NCBI GenBank assembly: GCA_030625085.1
Contig: DAOURK010000007.1
Location: forward strand, 1 to 64,000
DNA length: 64,000 bases
Direction of reading: 5' to 3'
DNA from: Pseudomonadota bacterium
Lineage (GTDB): Bacteria; SZUA-182; DTGQ01
Program-made: the position numbers and the translations under genes
The notes under the pieces: generated by a model
Seen by the model: only the letters and a program-made list of their open reading frames with translations
Database searches by the model: none
Told to the model about the DNA's origin: nothing
Part shown: piece after piece, positions 48,001 through 54,892 of the stretch
Numbering within the stretch: position 1 is the first letter of the stretch
Layout of the letters: every line of letters starts with the position of its first letter

Positions 48001-50774
48001 GGGAGCATGGTAATCCCATTTGCATTGATTATCAAACTGATATGTATTCTCCTGCTATGGCCTCTGATGGAGACAGATTTTTGATTGTTTGGGAGCATGA
48101 GGTAGAGGGGCTCCTTAATGACAAAGATATTTATGGTATTTTTGTAAACCCTAACAGCATAGTATTATCTACAGACCAAAATGATATAATATCTACAGAT
48201 CCTAATGGTAGACCATATGAAGTAAAGAACAAAGACTTATTAGGGGATGCCAAAATTCCTATCTGTACTGCTGAAGGAGATCAGACCAACCCGCGCGTCC
48301 ACTGGGATAAGGCAACGGGGAATTATTTTGTGGCTTGGACATCTCAGCCATTGTATAAGGATGCTCTAGGTGAATACGAGCCGGGATCTGATACTGATAT
48401 CCGGGGAGTATGGCTGAATGCAAATGGGCAATTAATTGGAAGGAAATCTGAAGATAGCGGCTGGGAAATATGTGCAGTGCACGGAATTCAGGCAGAGCCG
48501 GTTATTTCAGGCAATGGCAACATAAAACGCGCAGTCTGGACGGATGAGCGCAATAGTGGTTTTCCCCGTTCCTCCTCTATTGTTGGTGTTTTTGACGGAT
48601 TATCTTCAGATATCTATAGCAGTCCCCTTAAATCGTTTTTGCAAACCTTGGATGATGAAGATTTTTCAACCGGTATCAATCCCACAATTGGAGGTAATGG
48701 CACAGACTATACCTTTAAAGTAAATTATCGGGGTATTGCCGAAGATCCTAATGGTCATTATGAGGACCCTAATGTTTGTGAAGTATGGGTTGATTTAGAT
48801 GGGGACGGCAAGTATGATTCCGGAGAAAGGTATACGATGGCTGCAGATCCTAATGATACGAATTTAGAAGATGGACAAATATATGTTACAGAAGTGTCCC
48901 TTACTCTTCCTGATGATTATACTGTAACTAATTGGCCGATCATGATAGGATATCGGTTTTATTTTGAAGATAAAGAGGGTTTTTCGTCTATTGGGAGTGC
49001 TAATATACTAAAAACATTCCAAATGAATCCTCCATTGTTATCCTGGACTTGGGAGAATAATTATCACAACGGTGGAGTATCCCCTTCAAGGGGCCCAAAA
49101 GATACCAGGTTTAAATTTCGCGTTCGTTATCGATATGTTCCTTCGGACTCTGATGAAGCAACTTCCCTCCCTGATGTCGACCTTTGGATAGATTTTAATC
49201 AAGACGGTAAGTATGAATCTGAAGATAATGAAATGTTTCGTCTTAGACCAGAGTGTGATGGTAATTGTAATTACGCTGAGGGGGAAATATTTTATTATAC
49301 TTTAGAAGGGTGGCATAGAGAAGGCGATTACAATTATAGATTTTATTCCCAACATATTGAAGGTGGGATTGGTGTTGGAGAGCCTACAAAAGATCACCAG
49401 TTTACTATTTATGATCCAAGCGAAAAAGGCTGGACAACCTATACTACAGCCGATGGTTTAGCCAGTAATCGCATTCAATGTTTGCTGGCTCAAGGAAATA
49501 CTCTTTGGGTAGGTACAGATGCAGGTTTGAATAGGTTCAGGAATGAATCCTGGGAGACCATTACTCCTGAAAATGAGAGCGGATTGGCGAGTTATAATAT
49601 AGTAGATATGGTTTTGGATTCTACTTCGGATGTGCTTTATGTAGGAACTAGTGCAGGCCTGAGTACTTATAATGGCTCTTCTTGGAAACTTTATGGTAAG
49701 GAAGATACAGAAGAAGTATTTGAAGAAGGGTATATAAGTATTGGGAACTTGGCTTCTAATAAACAGGCAATTTGGATGATTGTTCAACGGACATCAGAGG
49801 AATATTTTGAGGCTATAGACACGCAAACTGACATTGATCCTAATATGATTGAGATTTCTTTAGTCTGCCATGACATTTCAAACAACTCATGGACTAAATA
49901 TACTAAAGAGAATACTTCTTCCCATGAAGGCGGGGGACTTCCCAGCGAATACATTGGGGATTTATCTGTTGATGATAATGGTGATGTCTGGGTTTCTACT
50001 GTGCTTATCACCTATTCAGGAGATGATGAAACAGAATTTGATCCTAATTTAGTTAGCTCTGAATATAAAGGTCTTTCACGGTTTAAGCCGGATGAGAAAA
50101 AATGGACCCATTATACTACTGCTAATGGGAATAGTATTTTAAAGACGAATCACCTTAATAAAATTATTGCTGATAAAAATGGGGACCTTTGGGTTGGAGG
50201 GACACCTACAGTGGGGGGAGCCGCATCAGATGGGGGATTATATCAATTTGATATCGGAAATGAAGAATGGGTGGAACATTTTTATAAAGGGCAATCAGGA
50301 GTAAACCTTGGCAGTAATTACATATACGCGCTGTGTGCAGATGATCCTGGTCTGTGGATTGGCACGGTTCCTATTACTGAAGATGGTACCGATGGGGGCG
50401 CCAGTTTCTATGATGGAAGCTCTTGGGGGGATTTATTTACCATTGACAGTACGGGTGATGGTTTGGTAAGTAATGCTATTACCGCTATAGCTGTTCAAAA
50501 CTCCAATAAGGGTGATGAGGTTTGGTTTGGAACACCCTATGGATTAAGTCGCTATGGGTATGGAGCACAGTATACCCCTGCGGATCCGAATACAGTTTTT
50601 CGCTTTCCCGATCGGGGTTGTTTTACTGATAGTTTCAGCAATATGGTCAATCAGAAATCTATACTGAATCATAATCCATTGGGATTTTGGTGGATAGTTT
50701 TGATAATGGGTTTTTTATGTTTGGGAATCGGATTTTTCTCTATAGTAAGGAGATATTTATGGGTAAGAAGGTAG
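45015..50774 (+). CDS. Giant exported protein with repeat modules, EF-hand-like loops, propeller and C-terminal anchor
   Basis: 1919 residues. Signal peptide at about 1-28 (core FFLLSMMIFLLAS, end AVAKT). Residues about 30-440 and 725-1200 repeat a module of the form VAWNGEQFLIVWYD...DIYG...LDPNG, probably beta-propeller blades. Four copies of another module (about 445-565, 579-715, 1204-1335, 1342-1465) carry calcium-loop-like DLDGDGKYDSGE or DRNRNGKLEMDE. Residues about 1472-1860 are regulator-type propeller blades (NTLWVGTDAGLNRF). The C-terminus has GCFTDSF at about 1866, a hydrophobic helix at about 1889-1908 and a basic end RRYLWVRR, the layout of a C-terminal sorting signal. Asp-Pro-Asn is strikingly frequent. 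Probably a cell-surface protein; function unknown. Confidence 0.75.
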   Translation: MSKPKYTWFFLLSMMIFLLASTFSAVAKTSDPLEISTGNDLQVYPSAVWNSERGEYFTVWYDGYADSNSAGIYGMHIDPNGTKGDPFQIVSIIDTQDRTHSPQIAYDTGKDQYLITWHDETGDSLSIDICAALVSFDGNEVQIKILNIPKVEQRQSHPKVAWNGEQFLIVWYDFRNGAFNPTDLKDADIYGIRLDPNGNVLDPNSLAICTDDSGQVDPVVAGYSAEGEKGWLVSWVDERNTSSDRDIYAAIVNQNGDLVKQSFPVCNAEKDQENVRLAVGPSGFFMVWHDERLKGTQGQEGNTLGNYLIGARLSWDGDILTDAQNSTVIPIATVESGIFVPSIAYFHNSFLVTWHDDSKIKGARVSWEGYIFFGSIDEATGERKPFILSDPNTVSTNSAVAVTYSSTGDYNPDEKVLITWQVNDDNTSQDIWGALYTPPKPPFLQWVGEGDFTEEGVHPESGKGGDEFTFKVKYKKSEEGSSTPLGSNVWIDRNRNGKLEMDEIFQMEADEDDSSIYQTEVPILYEYDGDPNDPDKDKVFYQFLFQDEFNMAIGDPNAEGDPAGENSITLTKKGAVPQLSWVGTGGYIQDGLDPGRVEVDTNNTFIFKVHYRDSDSDEPKIYQVWIDINRDNSFEGIWTDDDYDGIRDENEIILNEKFDMKEESSGDYSAGITYSFEKDLTVNQIGPLGYRFYFDDGANVARGEPKNIRYLIITSTSEDCIHSGFKPQMKPDIALTDQGGMIVWQDLRNGELADPNVPQIQPDSKPQWFYQGSEIYGLLLDPENGAPATENGGEIQIGTTNKNQFNPRIAGFGNRFLVVWEDLRDGEIKTTGKITGSGYENKDIYGQIIDIKDPNNRTEDFSIARYTADDPSYMDQSNPAVATSGDNRFLVVWDDGIGGSSYGKSIYGTIVSYDPNAGQKVHHDVDGYGLESCIIRNTKDHKKPAVAWANNARRYLVVWQDSGTSRLYANSLDPNGQVMGGVNIRESRIEDEDYNREHGNPICIDYQTDMYSPAMASDGDRFLIVWEHEVEGLLNDKDIYGIFVNPNSIVLSTDQNDIISTDPNGRPYEVKNKDLLGDAKIPICTAEGDQTNPRVHWDKATGNYFVAWTSQPLYKDALGEYEPGSDTDIRGVWLNANGQLIGRKSEDSGWEICAVHGIQAEPVISGNGNIKRAVWTDERNSGFPRSSSIVGVFDGLSSDIYSSPLKSFLQTLDDEDFSTGINPTIGGNGTDYTFKVNYRGIAEDPNGHYEDPNVCEVWVDLDGDGKYDSGERYTMAADPNDTNLEDGQIYVTEVSLTLPDDYTVTNWPIMIGYRFYFEDKEGFSSIGSANILKTFQMNPPLLSWTWENNYHNGGVSPSRGPKDTRFKFRVRYRYVPSDSDEATSLPDVDLWIDFNQDGKYESEDNEMFRLRPECDGNCNYAEGEIFYYTLEGWHREGDYNYRFYSQHIEGGIGVGEPTKDHQFTIYDPSEKGWTTYTTADGLASNRIQCLLAQGNTLWVGTDAGLNRFRNESWETITPENESGLASYNIVDMVLDSTSDVLYVGTSAGLSTYNGSSWKLYGKEDTEEVFEEGYISIGNLASNKQAIWMIVQRTSEEYFEAIDTQTDIDPNMIEISLVCHDISNNSWTKYTKENTSSHEGGGLPSEYIGDLSVDDNGDVWVSTVLITYSGDDETEFDPNLVSSEYKGLSRFKPDEKKWTHYTTANGNSILKTNHLNKIIADKNGDLWVGGTPTVGGAASDGGLYQFDIGNEEWVEHFYKGQSGVNLGSNYIYALCADDPGLWIGTVPITEDGTDGGASFYDGSSWGDLFTIDSTGDGLVSNAITAIAVQNSNKGDEVWFGTPYGLSRYGYGAQYTPADPNTVFRFPDRGCFTDSFSNMVNQKSILNHNPLGFWWIVLIMGFLCLGIGFFSIVRRYLWVRR

Positions 50775-51409
50775 TGGCTTTTGGTATGCTTTTTTTTCTG
50801 ATAGCAATGTCCTTAACTGCTAGTGCGGCTTCTATCAGGAAGGGGATTCTTTTGGAAATTAAGGGCGGATATTATCGCTGTTCAGATTATAATAAGTGGG
50901 AAGAGGCTATTGGCCACGGGTTTTCGGCCTTTGGGGGGTTAAAGCTTAGCCGGGAGGTTTTAAAAAATATTGAGCTTGGCATTAGTGTAGATTATTTACG
51001 CGCCAATCAAAGAGAGTGGGCTGTCTATCTGGTGCCTGTTGGACTTACTTTAACCTATGCCTATCGCCGCAGTCAGAATCAAGTCTTTGTTCCTTATTTG
51101 GGAGGAGGAGTGGATTTTGTCTATGGAAGGACAGGGACAGGAGAACTGATTCCTGAAGCTTCTCACCTGAAAGAGCCCGGGTTTCATGCAACACTTGGGA
51201 TGCGTATTTTGTTGGATGCCGCCACTGCTGAGGATGCCGGCGCCTTTGATCAAAAATATGGGGTTAATAATAGTTATTTAGTTTTTGAAGCCAAATATTT
51301 ACAGCTTTTTAATGATGATTATGTTGATAAGGATTACCCGTATCAAGGAACAGGATATTTGGACCCCACAGGAGCATTCATTTCTATAGGCATATTGGTG
51401 GAATTTTAA
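50759..51409 (+). CDS. Predicted outer-membrane beta-barrel protein
   Basis: 216 residues. Signal peptide MGKKVVAFGMLFFLIAMSLT ending ASAAS. The rest alternates polar and hydrophobic residues in strands (ILLEIKGGYYR, FSAFGGLKLS, VPYLGGGVDFVYG) and ends in a strand with terminal Phe (AFISIGILVEF), the signal read by the BAM machinery. I start at ATG 50759 with AAGGAG upstream; it overlaps the giant gene by 16 bp, so the two are coupled. It could be an outer-membrane partner of the giant protein. Confidence 0.78.
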   Translation: MGKKVVAFGMLFFLIAMSLTASAASIRKGILLEIKGGYYRCSDYNKWEEAIGHGFSAFGGLKLSREVLKNIELGISVDYLRANQREWAVYLVPVGLTLTYAYRRSQNQVFVPYLGGGVDFVYGRTGTGELIPEASHLKEPGFHATLGMRILLDAATAEDAGAFDQKYGVNNSYLVFEAKYLQLFNDDYVDKDYPYQGTGYLDPTGAFISIGILVEF

Positions 51410-51458
51410 GATTAACCTTAAAAGATAAAAGATATTTTTTGGTTTGGATGTTTTATAT

Positions 51459-51480
51459 AAGACGTGCCGTCGTCTTTTTT
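51459..51480 (+). terminator. Rho-independent terminator
   Basis: AAGACG pairs with CGTCTT around a 6-nt loop, followed by TTTT, 50 bp after the barrel gene and just before convergent moaC. Confidence 0.65.
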
Positions 51481-51493
51481 GTATGACTAAGAG

Positions 51494-51985
51494 CTATTTT
51501 CCTTCTTCTCTCACAAATGTGCCGCTTTGGCCCCCGCTTTTTTTCATCAACACAATATCGGAGATCTTCATGGCCCTATCTATCGCCTTACACATATCAT
51601 AAATAGTAAGAGCGCTTATCGAAACAGCAGTCAGAGCTTCCATCTCGACCCCGGTTTGCCCAATAGTCTTTGCTTTGGATTCAATAGTAATAGCGTTTTT
51701 ATCTTGATCAATAGAGAAATTTATATCAATGATTGCCAGGGAGATTGGATGACATAGTGGAATCAAAGAGGAGGTGCGTTTGGCCGCCATAATCCCGGCT
51801 ATTTTGGCTGTTTCCAAGGCATTCCCCTTTTTTATATCATTATGGAGAATAGCCTTCAAGGTAGACGGCTGCATAAAGATGGTCCCCCGAGCTATGGCTT
51901 CTCGGACAGTCTCTCCTTTTTGGCTGATATCCACCATTTGTATTTGCCCTTGATCATTAAAATGGGTAAGTTTTTTTTCTTTCAA
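51494..51985 (-). CDS. moaC: Cyclic pyranopterin monophosphate synthase MoaC
   Basis: 163 residues. It converts the GTP-derived cyclic intermediate made by MoaA to cyclic pyranopterin monophosphate in molybdenum-cofactor synthesis. Family motifs: THFNDQGQIQMVDIS, AGIMAAKRTSSLIPLCHP and GVEMEALTAVSISALTIYDM (the key residues being in GVEMEALTA and TIYDM). The start is TTG 51985 behind AAGAGGTA. Other moa genes are not in the window. It fits the need for molybdopterin by the formate dehydrogenase downstream. Confidence 0.96.
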   Translation of the reverse strand: MKEKKLTHFNDQGQIQMVDISQKGETVREAIARGTIFMQPSTLKAILHNDIKKGNALETAKIAGIMAAKRTSSLIPLCHPISLAIIDINFSIDQDKNAITIESKAKTIGQTGVEMEALTAVSISALTIYDMCKAIDRAMKISDIVLMKKSGGQSGTFVREEGK

Positions 51986-52366
51986 AAGTATACCTCTTAA
52001 TAATAAGTTATTTTATTACCTAATTTACCAAAAGTTATAGCTATTTTCAAGGAAATTCAAAAGAAGTGTTTAAAGATTAAAGGGTGCCTTAATGTGAACT
52101 GCTTGTTCCCTTTTTATTCCTTTTATTCCTTGAAAAATTGAACGAATTTTGATATAAATCTTCAGCACTTCTATTTTTCCTATAGCTGTATTAAGATTGA
52201 CAAAATGTTTGCTGAAGCGATATAGGGAGACTTTTTGTAAAGCTTCTTAGTGAAGCAAAAGCGATAAAAATTGCCGTTGTCTGAGCGAAGCGAGTTTTTG
52301 CCAATCGATTTCTATTTTTTTTAAATTGCTGTATAACTCTATGAATTATTAGAAGTTTAAGTTATT

Positions 52367-52491
52367 TATAGATTTTTAGGTATTAAATTTTATGTAGCGC
52401 AGGGCTTTAGTCCTGCATTTTGGCAGGACTAAAGCCCTGCGCTACTTTTGTCTGAATATCGATTATGAAATTATTTTCCTAAAAATCTATA
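52367..52491 (+). mobile_element. MITE-like element with terminal inverted repeats (GCGCAGGGC family)
   Basis: 125 bp. The ends TATAGATTTTTAGG and CCTAAAAATCTATA are perfect 14-bp inverted repeats. The centre is a long palindrome, GTAGCGCAGGGCTTTAG(T) to its mirror CTAAAGCCCTGCGCTAC, around TCCTGCATTTTGGCAGGA. A close inverted copy is at 57182-57307 and a half-copy at 9132-9208. It has no coding capacity. Confidence 0.75.
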
Positions 52492-52612
52492 GGTCCTGAA
52501 TAAAAAGCACTAGAAAGAGGGATTAATTTGATATTATTGGTAATAATGCCGTTAAAATTTTTGTTGCTGAAATAAGCAGGTATACTAGAAATAACAATAA
52601 AACTCCGGCACG

Positions 52613-52688
52613 AGCTTACATTAATAACATAAGCTTACATTAATAACATAAGGTTAGATTAATAACATGAGGTTACATTAATAACAAA
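52613..52688 (+). repeat. Four 19-bp direct repeats upstream of the antiporter
   Basis: Units AGCTTACATTAATAACATA (twice exactly), then AGGTTAGATTAATAACATG and AGGTTACATTAATAACAAA, head to tail. They end 16 bp before the TTG start of the antiporter gene, so they occupy its promoter and leader. Confidence 0.8.
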
Positions 52689-52704
52689 AGGTACTAAAAA
52701 ATAA

Positions 52705-54078
52705 TTGGTCGAAAAAGATTTAACCGTGAAATACTATAAAATTCAGAAAAATCAAAATCAAAGCGGCGCCATAAGGATTAAATATATAATCTTATTTATA
52801 GGCATAGTTCTTTTTTTAACCTCTGCCGCATTTTGGGTCCCCTCCTTTCTTAAGGGGAAAATTGTTTCCTATCATTTTTTTCAAAATGAAGTTGTTGTCC
52901 TTGGTTTACTTCTCTTGGGAGGTTATATAGGAGGTGAGGTGGCCAATTTTTTAAAATTTCCGGCAGTCACCGGCTATATTGTTATGGGTATTTTTTTAGG
53001 CCCGTCTGTTCTTAATTTTGTGCCCTCCCATATGATACAAGAATTTAACTTTATAGAGGTCTTGGGCTTAAGTCTGGTAGCCTTAATTATCGGGGGAGAC
53101 TTACATCTTGATACCTTAAAGAGGATCGGCCATACAGTTGTAGTCATTACTATAGTTCAAGCCTTCAGTACTTTTATGCTGGTGAGCTTGTCCCTTAAAT
53201 ATATACTAAAAATACCTATACAAACAACTCTCTTTTTAGGGGCCATTGCCTCGGCTACAGCTCCGGCCGCAACAGTAGCGGTAATTAAACAATACAAAGC
53301 TAAGGGGCCGTTAACAGATTCTCTTTTAGCTATCGTAGCTATGGATGATGCCGCTTGTATAATTTTATTTTCTTTAGTTGCGGCTGTTGTCGGAGTATTA
53401 AATGGAGGAAAAGAAAAGGGCCTCCTTATCCATATAGCTCTTCCCTTATGGGAAATAGGAGGTTCTATTGCCTTGGGGGTGATTATGGGAACTATCCTTA
53501 CCCTGATCCTGAGAAAAAAGATAAGGCAAAAGCATGAAATGATGATAATCCTTATTGGGGCTGCTTTTTTATTTGGTGAAATAGCTGAAATTATGGGTTT
53601 ATCAGCTTTACTTTTTAATATGACTGCCGGCTTAACCTTGGTTAATTTGGACCCTAATCCTCTTTTTTTTAAATGTCTGGAGGATATTGAGCTTCCTATT
53701 TTTATAGTTTTTTTTAGCCTGGCCGGGGCTACCTTAAATCTGAAGATTTTACTAAAAAATTGGGCAATAGGGCTTTTGTTTGTTTTATCAAGGGCTGTGG
53801 GGAAAATTGGTGGTGTATATATCGGAGGGAAGGCATCTGGGGCAAATAAATATATTCAAAAGTATCTTGGTTTTGCCATGTTGCCCCAGGCCGGCGTGGC
53901 TATAGCCTTAGCTCTTACTATCCAAACCACGTATCCTGATTTGGCCGGCCTCATAACCTCTGTTGTTTTGGCCTCAGTGGCCATTAATGAATTGGTAGGA
54001 CCCTTGGGAACGAAATTCGCTATTACATCCGCAGGAGAAATACATTTCAAAAAAGAAGTAAGGAGTAATGAGATCTAA
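52705..54078 (+). CDS. Cation/proton antiporter (CPA2-like, Na+/H+ exchanger family)
   Basis: 457 residues, about 12-13 transmembrane helices. An extra N-terminal helix (about 24-45) precedes the exchanger core. The core shows the unwound-helix region ASATAPAATVAVIKQY and the paired acidic residues D214-D215 in VAMDDAACI, expected for electrogenic Na+/H+ or K+/H+ exchange. There is no TrkA/RCK C-terminal domain. The start is TTG 52705 with AAAAGG about 12 nt upstream. The last 4 bp overlap the convergent gene. Confidence 0.85.
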   Translation: MVEKDLTVKYYKIQKNQNQSGAIRIKYIILFIGIVLFLTSAAFWVPSFLKGKIVSYHFFQNEVVVLGLLLLGGYIGGEVANFLKFPAVTGYIVMGIFLGPSVLNFVPSHMIQEFNFIEVLGLSLVALIIGGDLHLDTLKRIGHTVVVITIVQAFSTFMLVSLSLKYILKIPIQTTLFLGAIASATAPAATVAVIKQYKAKGPLTDSLLAIVAMDDAACIILFSLVAAVVGVLNGGKEKGLLIHIALPLWEIGGSIALGVIMGTILTLILRKKIRQKHEMMIILIGAAFLFGEIAEIMGLSALLFNMTAGLTLVNLDPNPLFFKCLEDIELPIFIVFFSLAGATLNLKILLKNWAIGLLFVLSRAVGKIGGVYIGGKASGANKYIQKYLGFAMLPQAGVAIALALTIQTTYPDLAGLITSVVLASVAINELVGPLGTKFAITSAGEIHFKKEVRSNEI

Positions 54079-54650
54079 TTTAATGGGTTTATTTTTTTTA
54101 AGAGGATTTGTTCTAATAATAATTTTTCAAAATAAAAAAAGTTTTTAAGATTTAAAGCCACTTCATTATAAAACCGGGACGCGCTGTTTTTTTGAATTTG
54201 TGCGCATAATACCGGTAACCAGTCTAATTGATCAAGAAGATAATTTTGTTCTTGATATAAAAAATTTACGGCTATTAAATAATTTTTTCTTTGCCACTGC
54301 CGTTTTTCTTTTTTAATCAATGAACACATATGTTTTATCTCAAAAATAAGATGGTCATTCGCCTTTTGATCTTCATTGTTCTTTATCGAAGGGCCCTTTG
54401 TGTCTTTTTGATCTTCAAAGCTTTTATAAGCTGAACAGCAGGGGAAGACGTATTTATTACTCGGGCGAATAAATAAGTCCAAATATTCTTTGTTCAGGGT
54501 GTTCAAATTTTCTTTAAAGTCATGAATTTGTTGTAATTTTTGGGGGGGTTGTTCAAAAAGGACGCCATAGGATTGATAATAATCTAATCGTTGAGTGGCA
54601 AGTTCTGCACCCTCCATGCAAAATTGTATCTTTTTCAGATCTATTATCAT
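54075..54650 (-). CDS. Probable TorD/DmsD-like molybdoenzyme chaperone
   Basis: 191 residues, all-helical, cytoplasmic. It has the TorD-family layout: an early EYLDLFIRPSNKYVFPCCSAY, matching the EYxxLF...P..S.Y region; a middle HLIFEIKHMCSLI, matching the DHLxxEL helix; and a late LDWLPVLCAQIQ...ASRFYNEVALNLKNFF, matching WLPxFxxxV....FYxxLAxxL. In the family these proteins bind the leader of molybdoenzymes and help cofactor insertion. Similarity is judged by eye, so the call is tentative. moaC lies 2 kb upstream and a formate dehydrogenase 3 kb downstream. Confidence 0.55.
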   Translation of the reverse strand: MIIDLKKIQFCMEGAELATQRLDYYQSYGVLFEQPPQKLQQIHDFKENLNTLNKEYLDLFIRPSNKYVFPCCSAYKSFEDQKDTKGPSIKNNEDQKANDHLIFEIKHMCSLIKKEKRQWQRKNYLIAVNFLYQEQNYLLDQLDWLPVLCAQIQKNSASRFYNEVALNLKNFFYFEKLLLEQILLKKINPLN

Positions 54651-54892
54651 AATTTACCTATATAAATATGGTCCTTATAAAGGTTGTTATTGTTTAAATT
54701 CTTTTAATGTTGGGCAGCACTCAGATGTATCGGCATTTATTTAGATATCACTTAGAAAAAAAATGGAGGAAAAAGTTTATTTTTTTAGGGAACGATTTTA
54801 ACGTTAAATCTAAAATAAACTTACGTACTGGCTATATAAAATGAGTGTATGAAATGTGATTAATGTATGAAAAACTATAGATTTTTTTAGGA

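Larger units (their letters stand above)
51986..52704. other. Intergenic region with MITE-like element and 19-bp tandem repeats
   Basis: 719 bp between divergent moaC and the antiporter gene. It contains the 125-bp element at 52367-52491 and four 19-bp direct repeats at 52613-52688. No gene or RNA is recognised. Confidence 0.6.

Noticed and set aside
52613-52688. CRISPR array
   Set aside because: The 19-bp units are directly adjacent without spacers and there are no cas genes.
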